From: Enoplosus armatus
Taxonomy: Eukaryota; Chordata; Actinopteri; Centrarchiformes; Enoplosidae
Length of the DNA: 64,000 nucleotides
Assembly (NCBI RefSeq): GCF_043641665.1
Contig: NC_092186.1
Span: 18,211,001 to 18,275,000, forward strand
Direction of reading: 5' to 3'
Positions 1 to 12,100 of the stretch are shown here, in pieces. Both the position numbers and the translations under genes were made by a program. Under the pieces are notes generated by a model. The model searched no databases and was not told the origin of the DNA. It saw only the letters and a list, made by a program, of their open reading frames with translations. The stretch's first letter is position 1; each line of letters begins with the position of its first letter.

Positions 1-341
1 TTCATTCTTACAACACTGTGTCATAGTAAAAGTCATAAAATCAAGTGCAGCACCTGGTCTTTATGACAGCAGTAACACTAATCATTGCATTAGTTTCCCC
101 AGTGTGTAGCATTTTACAAATTCACATTTATTTTGTGCAGATAAAACAACTTATACCCCTCCAAACATCAAAACCGGTAAATACTGTTGAGTGCTATTCC
201 CACCTCAATTTCCCCAGTATTAGACTAAATTATAACCAAACACTTGTTAAGAAAAACAAGTCCGACATGACAATGGCTATTTAAAATATAGTGTCAATTA
301 GAAAGCTGAAAATAATAAAGTAATTTTGTTCAGTGCCTTAC
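1..341 (-). other. KIF14 intron (partial)
   Basis: Sequence 3' of the last KIF14 exon in the window. AT-rich, and no coding exon, known repeat or RNA gene was recognised. Confidence 0.6.
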
Positions 342-442
342 CAGCAGAATGTGAGGAACAATTGTGGAGACTCTGAATCGGATGGACCCGGATCTCATAG
401 AGACGCCCTGAGATTCTCCTGCTCTTCAACAAGCTCCTGCTC
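342..442 (-). CDS. kif14: KIF14 coding exon 22, last in the window
   Basis: Residues 1166-1199, [20 protein letters not shown] then [14 protein letters not shown], matching human RRRSRSLMKNRRISGCLHDI and onward. It ends GCTG then gtaagg, phase 1, so the next exon must lie left of base 1. Confidence 0.93.
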
Positions 443-2139
443 CTGGTGGCAAACAAACCAGAAGCAAAACCCTGTGAGTACCCTGTCAAGCCCCCCCCCC
501 AAAAGAAAATTGTTTGTCTGAAAGTCTTTTCACCCAATACTTTTTTAAAAATAACTACTGTTGAAGTCTGTTACTCTCCATATTGCCTGTTACAATTTTC
601 ATTTGTGTGGATTTCCTTCCTGGATCTGGATTATTTGATGACGTTGTTATGAGGGGACTGGAGACAGACTACATTTACCCCTATTAATGTGAGCAGTGCT
701 CCTCTAACCATCTCTGGACACAGTTAAGGTAATCTGATTTTAAGTGTGTAATGGCACATTTAGATATGAGTTTGGTGTTGCTGGAGTTGGGTTAAATAAG
801 TTCAGCAGGAGGACACATTTTCCTTATTATGAACAACCTAGAGGAGGGAGGATCAGTAAACAGCTATGACTGTGGCCATAAGGCTTAGGCCTTAGATGGG
901 ATGAAGGAACCACACAGCCTGTGCCATGTTTCATTTGGCTGGATCTGCTGGTAGTTCAGGCACCACCAGGAGCACCATAAACATGCTTGACAAGAATAAC
1001 AACAATGTGAGGGGAAAATGTTGGGGGTTCTGCATGTGCCATAGGTGCTGTGTGTGTGAGACACACAAAGACCCTTAGTGACCTTTCCTTTTCTAAACCC
1101 CTTGGCCCAGCCTTCATGGAAATGAAATTAATAAACAGAGGAAAACGAATAAAGAGGGAAATATTCTGTGGGCAGCAACTTCAAATCAACTTTTCATGAG
1201 AGAAAGAAAGATGTGTTGAACGTCAAAAATACGTGCCAGGTTGTAAATCACATTGGTGGAAACTAGGAGGACTTTGTGAAAATAACCAAAAAATTATTTT
1301 CCATATTCCATCCACATTCCTTTCAACTTTCCATATACATCCATTTGCCTGACACATTGTTCACATTAAAAGAGTGTAAGAGGTTGTGAATTCAGTTGAG
1401 CATGAGGGCTGCAGGTTAAAGACGCACACACTATAAGTTAAAAGCATTGTCCATCCGAGAACTGACACTGTAAACAGCAGTCAGGTGGACACTTGCACTT
1501 GTACTTCCCTCCAGAACACACTGTAGGTGTTTGAACACCTGCCTACTTACATATTTCAAGTAATTGGACAAGAATACCAATTAAGTTCCTGAAACCTAAT
1601 GCAAATGTCAGGTGCTGGAAAGAGGGATTGATGGATAGGAGAGAGGAAGAGCTGGATAATTACCTTCGGCGTGAGAAGGAGGAGGTGGAGGCAGAGGAGG
1701 CCGATATATCTTGCTCCCATTCATCATCAGGGTCATAAAACACATCGTCATCTTTAGAGGTGGACTCCCCCTGTGAAGAGTAAACTACTGCTGACATGCC
1801 CAGTCTCATTTACTCAACTTAATGAGAAAAGCACAGCAAAGTGAGGCAGCAGCCCTCTGTCAGGCATAAAACAACCCATTCTGGACTGTAAATAAGGTCA
1901 AACACCTGGGAAATTGGCAATTGCACTTGAGCTGATGTCAAACTCTGAATATGCACAATGAGGAACAGACAGGCTGGCTGGTTGAATATACTTCACTCAA
2001 CAGGCATCATACATCAGCTTATTAGAGCACTGATCAAATTAAATAAGCAAGTATGCGCAAGCTTCCTATGAATTTGTTCAAGCAATTTGTTGGCACTTGT
2101 TGATAGTTTATCAGCTTGATCATAAGTCTACTCATATAT

Positions 2140-2179
<40 letters not shown>

Positions 2180-3142
2180 CAACAATACTGTCCAATAAAA
2201 TTCCATGAAAACAATCTATCCAGCCATACACTCTCTGCATCCCTTATTCTAAATAAAGACCAGAGGTAGCTTGGCAATCTAAAAATTAGCTGAAAGACTG
2301 AGAAAAACCCTGGACAGCAGACATTCACACCAAATGATAGACATGCACTTCTTAATGTGTTTTAAGACATTAAAACAATTGTTCACTCAAAAACGTGATG
2401 ACTTGAAAGGCAGAGCTGATTCAAGGCAAACCTGCTCGAAGTCCCTCATGACAGCCATGTTGTTTTGAAACTTGTCCAGGCTCCAGAATGTGGAGATCCC
2501 CAGCTTTGTGTTTTGAACTCGCACCTGTAGGGGACCACCCTGCTCCAGGTTCTCATCGTCAGAGCTTTCATGCCTACAACGGAGGACATTCAAATGATTT
2601 TTGGCTTTTCTTAGAGATGATGCCTTTCAAACAGGGCCTGTGGCTGATATGTTTTCACTGAACTGTTCAAAATGAGAGCCATGAGGGCAATCACCATGCA
2701 AATAAATCTTAAAGTGAATCTGGATGGGTTTGTAACCTGTATAATATATCATATCCTATGTAAACTTTGGTCCAATCGTGTCTTTTCATACCTGCTGAAG
2801 ACTGTGTTTTTCTTCAGTTTAGCACTGATCTTATTGGCTTCCTCAATCATCAGGGACAACTTCATGGCATCCCACTGTGGAGAGACTGCAATACAGAAAT
2901 GAAGCACAGTTACTTCACCATAGCCCTGAGTCAAGGAGCATCTGGCTTAAATGATCCCTGATTTGCTGGCACTGGATGGAGGGGATTCACCCTATAAAAG
3001 TAAAAAAAGTAGTACTACTACTCTTACTTCATGTGTGACTCATATGTCAGTCTCTGATACATTTCTCTAACCACCATCCATATGAGAGGTGTATATCACC
3101 TCTGTGATATACAAAATGTATTTATTTATTAAATTAGATTTG

Positions 3143-3187
<45 letters not shown>

Positions 3188-6100
3188 CTCCCTGCCTCCT
3201 TCTCTGCTCCTATTAGACTGATGTTAAGTCTAGTGTTTATATCGGGTCCTGGTTCTACTCAAAGGATGAATCCATCCATCCCATCTGGAACTCCACTTAT
3301 ATAGTGTTAATTGTCAGTGTGGTTCTAAACTCCAACACGTGCTCGGTAGTCACTTGAAAACTCTCACCATTTTGGGGAGTACGATTTTCCCTTAAGGTTC
3401 TTTTTTTCTGTATCTCCTCAAGCTCTTTGCTGATCTTTCTCTTCTCCGCCTCCAGGGCCTCAACAATCCTCGCTTGACGCACACGGTGTTCCTCCATCGC
3501 CTGGAGTGAATCATGGTAATGTACACAAAATTAAAAACCACCAGGGCAAAATATTTTGCCTAAAGCCAAGCGCCACCACAATTCAAAACACATCCCAAAT
3601 GGCCCATCAGTTAAACACAAAACCCAGTGTCAGCATATTTGCTTAAGCTTCTGAAGCTCATTTTAGATCATCAGAAATCATGACAATGAGCAAATGAGGG
3701 AGATGCTGTCATGCACGGTTAAAGGAATAATCCATGTTTCCTGTAGACAGACTTCTGAGGATCAAGAAAGGGAAAAATGCAGAAAGCTGACTGAAAGAAC
3801 ATCTGTTTAAAATGTCACTTCACTTCTCGTAGATGCTACCGCCCTAACCAGCACAACTCCAACAAAGTGAGAAGGAAATGTAACATTCCCAGGTGTTGTT
3901 CTAGGTCCTGACCTGGGCTTCCATGTGCAGGCGGAGGCGTTTCTTGTGGGTGTCCACCTCCTGCTCCAGCTCCATCTTGGCAATTTTCAGCTCTGCCATC
4001 TGGCTGGCCACCCTCTGCTGGTCCAACTCTTGTTGATGTTTCCGCCTATTCTCCCCATTCTGAATAAATGATATTTTGGCATAATTTAGTATAGTACAAA
4101 TGGACAGGTTGAGAAACAAAAGACTATTAAACTGTACAATAAACAACAATAAACTGTTTGATGCTTCTGTAATAATGAAATATAACAGTAGAAAATATAC
4201 TTGATTTTCAATTTGTGATTATAGGTTTGTTTTTTTCTTCACACCTTTAAGCACACTGACTTCCAATAACTGCAATAGCACTACAGTTAAAGATTTGTAG
4301 AAGGTCAAAACACCAACACAGTACATAGAGTGCATTGGTCAGAATAGTCATGATCCCCTAAAATGATAAATGGATAGAAATATCAGGTAACAAGACCATG
4401 GTGAGAAAGTAGAATGTTTCATTGTTTCATTAAAAAACAAGAAGTGAACGTTTTGTGTACCAGCTCTCTCTCCAGGGCTCGGATCCTGTCCTCATAAAGC
4501 ACCCTCTGGTCAGACAGCTCCTTCTGGGCCACCTCCTTTGCCATCTGGATTCCCTGCATCATCTCCTCTTTTGCCTTCAAATGGGCTTCTTCAATTTCTG
4601 CCTCCAGCCTGGGACACACAAATATGGCTTAAGAGAGTTCCAATTTTGATTATTAGTCTGTGCAAATAGATGTTGCCCAAACTGGTATAGTGATATTACA
4701 TTTTTTTTTAATCTGGTCTTTTGCACTCACTGAGCTCTTTGAGCTGCCAGTAGCTCATTTTTGGCAAATTCAAAGTCTTTGTGGCCATCGCCTGCGCCTG
4801 TCCAGCATGACACCCGCTTCCCAGACTGCACCTCTGCTGGATGGTTGAAGCGGAAGTAGTGGTCTCCGCCGAGAATCACCCTGTCGCCCTGGAAACCATA
4901 ACCACAGGGTACAGGTTGGTCATGTTTAATTCAGCTTTTAATTTAATTTAGAGCTAATTAGCCCAAAGAAAGCCATTGCACAAATCATACAATAAGTTAC
5001 TCCATAATATAACGCTACACTTCAGATGGGTTAGGGGATCTTTCTGGTCTACTTACATGGTGTAGGACAGTGGATTCAAATATGAGGTTTCCATTAACAA
5101 AGGTTTTGGCGTTTTCCATGGGAATGATGCTGACAGTACCCTGGATGTTGGTTATAACACTGAAACAAACCAAAAGAATACATATATATGTTCATGTTGA
5201 ATGCCTGCTGTAGCTAAAAATATGAAATAGATGATAGCTAGATTACAAAGATGGCTAAATGGATTTAGATTTATTGATTGAGAAATTGATTAATAAACTA
5301 AAACCAATGTCTTAAAACGACATCTCACTGCAGTGGTGCACCTCTGTTGAATAAGCATGCATACAAGACTGCAAACAGACCACATACTATTAAGAATTTG
5401 TATAAAGTGCAATCGCTCATGTCATCAGCATTTATAAACCGCTCCAGCAATTAGTTTTTACCAGTGTTGGTCAGCGATAAGGGCTCCTGTCAGCTGGATG
5501 TCATGGCTGGACTCAGACTTGAGCTTGCCCACTGTGGTTCGTCCCTCTTTGATCATGTAGAGAAGCATCTCAGACAGCTGAGGATCCTCGTTCAGGTTCA
5601 CCAGGTTAGGAAGGCGATTGTCCACTTTGAATGTCACACCTGCTTTCTGAAAACAGAGAAAGTTTCCAAGCACTTCTTTCACACATCTTCATTAATGCGT
5701 GGAGCCAAGAATATGTATCACAACCTGTTTCTGGGTTTGTTACTTTTGCCTTTTAGGGTCAGCGTGGTGAAGAGATTACTGTATGGTCGGCCACAGTCGA
5801 TGATAGCCTTGACACAGTAAAATAAAAAGTACTGTATGTAGGAAGGTAGAAAATAGAATGGAAATAAATGTTAGGCTCAGAAATTACCTGCAACTCTTTG
5901 GTCTCTTCACGTTTGCGGATTTCAGCTTGCTCCAATTTCTCCCTCCATGCCCTGCCAGAAAATATAGCAAAAAATTAAATCATCTAAGATCAAATTCTTC
6001 CATGATCCTCAACCATTTATAAACCTTCTCACTGACTAAACATTATGAAAAGGAAAACATCATCCTTTCAAAATGTTTGAGTATTTATTATGAGTATTTG

Positions 6101-9100
6101 TTTGGGAAACTATTTGAACATGACACTTTTGAGAGTTTAATTTTTTTATGTTAGTATCATTCCATCTTCATATTTTAATTGGTTGATGTTTAAATATATG
6201 CAACAGTGTGTCAAAGATGAGAAACAACCTGACACGTCACAGTAACAGTATATTTTTGTAACAATGTACTTGAGTGGAAACATACAATCTAAAAATATCT
6301 GCACATACAATATATAACAAATAATATAAAGAATCACTTGGCAACTAGGGTTCTCTAAACTGTGGGAATCTGCTACAGTTTTCACTTTGACTGATCATAT
6401 CACGTTAAAAAGTTATAATTAATGCAATGTAATACTGACCGGTTAGCCTCGACCATTTCTCTCTCTTGCTGACAGAGTGTGTTCTTCAGGGCGGCGATCT
6501 CCTGCTGGAACAGCCTGACCCTCTCTGGTTCGATGCCCTGGGAGCTCATCTGGGCTGCTCGCAGCTTCTCTACTTCAGCCTTCAACTCTGAAAAAGAACA
6601 AAGAACAAAAAAGCTAATATATATGTATAAATGAATACCAGTTAATATGAAATTGCAGGGAGTTACATAAAAGTTCTGAAAGTGTATTTTGAGACATGAC
6701 TTTAGCAGAGAAACAGAAATATTCAGATTTTGTCAGTGAACTGCCCAACAATGTCACTTATTGAAGACAATTTACTGGGCAACATTGACCTGATTTGGAA
6801 TGTTTGAGTCATGTCACACACTGACAGGCAATGTGAGAGAAATCCACAGCAAGAGCTCCCCTTACTGCTAGAAACGTCAAACAGCAGCACGATCATCTCA
6901 TGAAAAATAATACTTGCATGACAGTTAGCCGCCATGTGCAGCTGACAGTGCATAAATATGGCCTGGAGGCAAGGTTAGGGCCAGGCCTTAATTGAACCGG
7001 GTAGTGAATAAGCTGGTGATGGATAGATGGGCAGACAGGAGGGTATGTGGGAGAGACGGAGAGACGGAGAGCGAAGGAGATCAAGAGCAAGACCCAAATA
7101 GAAAACTAGACATCCAGATATAAAGAAAGCGAAACACACAGACAGTGAGATTGATACAAAGAGAGGCAGATGAAGAAGGAGCTAATGGACAGACACACAG
7201 ACAGACAACCAAAACAGAGTGAATGACAGTTTCAAATGAGTTTGTGTGTATATGCATGTAATTAAGCTATTGAGGATAGAGGGATTTATAAGAAATATGC
7301 TCTGTTGCTTCAAAAAATGATTTTGCATTATGAGGTCTCTCTTCTCAGTGCACAAATACTGTTCACACCAGTGATGCTATGGTAACAACACTGCTCGCTA
7401 TAGAAAAGCTATCTTTGGTATTCCTTGTGAATAAGGACATACAGGTGTGGAGCTGTTTGTGTTGGATGGCTGATGTCCGGGTTCACAAAGAACATAGTGT
7501 ACTGCTATATTTGAGCACAGTGAAGAGAAAATGTTTTTCTGAAGGTGTTTCCTTAGTCATGCTCTACTCAATGGTGGCCAAGGACTCACCTCGGCTACAT
7601 GTACCTCACAACTGGCAACATCCACAGTAAGTGTATTAAGTCCAACAGAGCTTTTTGAATGTGCGTATTTTGAGTGTCTGACCTCTGATGAGCTTGGCAC
7701 TGGTGTCTTCATTGACTTTTGCCACGTTAATGATGGTGCGGGCCTGCTGGGCATAGCGCAGAGTGCTTAGGCTTTCCTCCACATTGCTGCCTGCTGGGCT
7801 CAGTGTGGCGATCATGGCCGTCTTGGAGTTGCCACCGAGGCTCTCTTTCAACAGCCTGTGGAAGAAAAAAGAAAAAGGGACTTGGTCAGGATCGTCCAAT
7901 GAGAAATGAGATTTGCTCCACTATTATGGGTTAGAGAAAATTTCACATTTTCTTTGGCAAGATTGTCTTTTCAGTTATACAAAGTCTTTAAGCCCCCCAT
8001 TTATAGATCAATTAATTTCAGTTAACGCATTCTATTTTCCATTTTAGTGCTGTCTGTATATGCATGGATTTTCTTGCTCATAGAAGTCTTGTGCATATAA
8101 TCACACACAACTCTATATCAGAATCAGAAATACTTTATTGATCCACAGGGGGATATACTGCATGAAGCTGTGGACCAGTTTTGTTTATGTTTGTTATTAA
8201 AAAAAACAGATAAAGATAGAGTTTGCAAAAATAAACATTGTGTTCTCTAACTGCAGTGTACAAGCATTCTGATCTCTCACCAGGTCAGGACAGACTCTCT
8301 GTACGGTATGAAGACCTTCTTTCTGGTCAGTGCCTGTTCTGACAGGGCAGAGATGACCTTTCCAAGGGTAAGCAGGGATTTGTTGATGCTAGCCCCCTCC
8401 TATAATGACACAGTAAAATTGGCATTTTTTGTTTTTAATAAAAGTACATACTGTTTTATGAAAATGCAAAAAAGCATCCTCTGCTAGATAAATAGAGGAG
8501 CAAATAATGAGCACATATGTCTGAATGCAACCAGATCTTTTCAAAAGCTCAGTCTAAGAATCAACTGAGGATCCAACTAATGATTCATTGACGGTTATTG
8601 ATTCATGCAGCCCATTTTTCAAGTTATTGTTTAGGTTTCAAAATGTCAGAATGAAAAATGGCCATCATAAATTGTAGGACCCAAAGTGAAGTCTTATAAT
8701 GACAAATACAAATAATTGAAAATCTTTGTGTTTTTTCCTTTTGTTTATAATCAAATACCTTATGAGCAAAGTTCTTTCTTCAATTAACAATGAAATGAAA
8801 TTGAGAAAAGCAAATAGTATGGTGTGTGTGTGTGTGTGTGTGTGTACCCTGAGTCGGTCTCCACTTGTCTGGGCCGATTTACAGCGCTCGCTGCCTGCCA
8901 GGTCCACCAGGTTGATCCTGCTGGTGATACTGTGATCGTGTTCCTCGCCCTCCACAAACTCAGTCTGTACACAAGCACACACACAACAGAACTGATTAGA
9001 TCTTAGATCTTAAAACACATGACCCCCCACATTTATTAGTGTGTCACCGCTGAATTAACTTATTAATTTATACTCTTCACATGATTAAATACTTGTAAAA

Positions 9101-12100
9101 GCAAATTTGGTGCCATATCTTGTGGTAAAGGTTTTTTTTATAAATAGAAGAATGTATTGGGCAACGTTCATTTGTTTGGGGGGAAGTTGACAGGCCATAC
9201 CTGAGTCTGGGTCATAACCAGGGTGAAGACAGAGTGAGATCTGGAGCTCTTGTCATTCATTCCCGTAGCTGCTGTGGCTCTCTGCTTGTTGCCCAGCTTC
9301 AGCCAACCCTAAAGAAGGACACCGTGAAGTATGACTGCATCTCGTCGTGTGAAATCTCTCTTGTGGTTATCAGCAGCATTATTGTTTTCTCTCTACACTT
9401 TGGGTGTATCTTTGATGCTCAGCACTTATCTCCATGGTGTGCCTGCACTGCACTTTCAAAACATTAATATCCATTCAAACGTTGATGATTCAACCTACCT
9501 GAATGTCATTGTAAGAGCTCACAATATTCCTGAGAAGAAATAACAAAGTGAGCAATTCTGCAAATCACACCATTCAAGAATGCTCTGATGGCCTTTATTA
9601 GGGATTTATTAAAGTAATATAGCAAAAGAAATAAAATGGTTTCTTACGCAGAAAGGTCAGCAACATAGGGGCCTTGGACTGGATGCTCCCTCACTCTCAG
9701 CTGGAAACCCAAATCAACAGGGTTATCTTGACTGTACATACTCTCAGGTTATTCTAACCTACCAATGACCATAAATGTCCCCATGGCATTATGAGGAAGT
9801 GTTCATCTCTGAAATTTCAGGAGATGTTTATTTGATAGACAATTACAGGAAAACTCCAAGAACTTTCTGTTCTCCAAAAGGCAAAATATCTGGTTTATCT
9901 GAAAATGCAGCAACCAATTTCACTAATAGAAAGCAACAATAAAAATGTTTCTACAGTGTATTTCAGTCAGTTGCAAACTACTTACGGGCATCATCCTCTG
10001 GTTTGGCTCATCTCTGGTCACCAGCAGGTCATGGATCTTCTCATTGTACACTTCAAAGAAGCTCATCTCTACATGACATTTGACCTGAAATATAACCGAA
10101 GGGATCACTTGATGATGTCTTTTAGTCTTTGGAGTGTTTTCTGGTGAAAAATTGCAGCCTTAAGACATTGTCAAACAATGAATTAACAAAAAAAGGAGTA
10201 AAAGAACATAAAATAATTACGTAGCATTTTACCAGGGAGAAATACTTTGTAAGAGAGACCCTACCTCTTCATTTTCCATGGATGCCAATCTAGAAAAAAG
10301 CTCCTGGCAGAATCGCGGGATTACCCCTTCCTCTTCTCCAAAACCCATCATCCTAAACAACAATCATTTCAAACAAATCAAATTGACAGTTGATTGATTA
10401 TGATTTAAAATACACATCCCAATATTCACACTTTACGCAGTATGTGCAGAGGGGAAGAGTTTCAGTGGGGACTGTAATAAACTATATCTAAAACTACTCA
10501 CGTGTAAGACTTCCCAGAGCCTGTTTGCCCATAAGCAAACAGGCAGGTGTTGAATCCTTCGAAGGCCCTCAGCAGCAGAGGTTTGGCGAGTGTCTCGTAC
10601 ACCATCTGCTGGCTGGTGAAGGTGGGGTCACACTCATCCACCGAGCAGAAGGAGAAGTCATAGGTGAAGGAGTAGCTCTGTTTGGAGTCTGGATGCTGGA
10701 CAACAGTCTCCTGACCGTTCATGAAGATGACCTGCAATGCCTTCTCTGCCTTCTCCCTATAACAGAGCAGAAATATTTACAAACATAATTTCAGAAATGG
10801 GTTTTGTCTACCAGAAGGAAATGATTTTCCAGATTGTAAATCTGAGCACTTCCACAACCTAAAACAGTCTCTAGCTTGGTGGTCATTATCCAGCTCAAAA
10901 AAATCCTATACAGCCTGCGGTACAGGGCTGCAACGAATGATTATTTACATTATTGATGAATCTGCAGATTATTTTATCAATTAATCATTTGGTCTATAAA
11001 ATGTCAAAAAACAGTGAAAAATTACAACTTTACAAATTACAAAATTACAACTGCCTAATCACAATTTCCTGAAGCTTCGCCTTCATGAGGTCATCAGATT
11101 GCTTGTTTTGTCCAATCAACGCCCCAAAACCTAAATATATTAAGTTTACTATCACATGAGGTAAAGAAAAGCAGCAAATGTTCACAACTGAGAAGCTGAA
11201 ACTGGAAAATGTCAGCTTTTTTTAGCTTTTTTTTCTGTTAATTCAATTCGGTTAAATCACACAAGACCTGGTTAAACTACACCTTGGTTTATCCTTATTG
11301 GTATATACTGGTGTTTGTTTGAATTGGTCAGAAGGCTCAGAAGGAGACCCAGACCCTCAGCTGACAGACATCATTCACTCCTGCACAATCTACCCATCAA
11401 TCAATTATCAATTAAGGCAAATATTGTATTACAAACCTGGCATTGAAAGGGCGCACACGGACTGCAACAGTCAATGCACTGTTTTCCATCTTAAATGAAT
11501 CCTGCTGCTTCAGACCCTCACTGGTGCGGGACAGGGACTGCTCGGTAGGTGCCGGAGTGGAGGTCTTGGCCTGGGTCACGTCTCCCTTTTGACTTGAGGT
11601 GGAGGTCTTTCTAGCCTGCAGCGCGGCGTTTGGTTTGTGCACACCCGAGGGCGCCTTGCTGAGCCGAGGAGCTGGAACAGGTTTTGCGTCTTCCGCTCGC
11701 GGTGCGCGAGATTTGTGCCTCTCGAGACTTGCAGATTTGACTGCCACTGGTTTATGTGCTGCTTTCTCTGCCAGTCTCTCGAACACGTCTCTCTTGGCAG
11801 CGATTCTCTCAAACGGGGTCTTTTTGGTTGGTGTTTTAAAGGTTTGGGCCTGGTCCTCGAGGTGCCTCATTGTGGAGGAAGAGGAGCAGGGCGTCTTGTT
11901 GTGCACCGGCCTGCCCTGGGTTGCCACATGAGCAGCAGTTTCTCTTAAACTCGTAGACCTGAATAAACCAGGTGCCCTACCGTTTGGTTCACTGAGAACT
12001 TTCGGCATTGGCTGCGGGCCAGTGCCGCTGACCCCACGCTGCCCGTGAGCGCTTTTATCCATCGAGGGAGTCCTGGTCCTGCGCTGCAGGGTCAGTCTCT

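Larger units (their letters stand above)
443..2431 (-). other. KIF14 introns 21 and 20 (around exon 1664-1770)
   Basis: Two introns, 443-1663 and 1771-2431. The first has a 12-base C run near 491. The second has an (AT)n tract at 2144-2177. I saw no other exon, mobile element or RNA gene in them. Confidence 0.6.

Noticed and set aside
3351..3356. KIF14 exon 18 donor gtgact as the primary site
   Set aside because: In frame with the acceptor at 2874, but weaker than gtgaga, which pairs in frame with the better acceptor at 2885. Kept only as a possible alternative.
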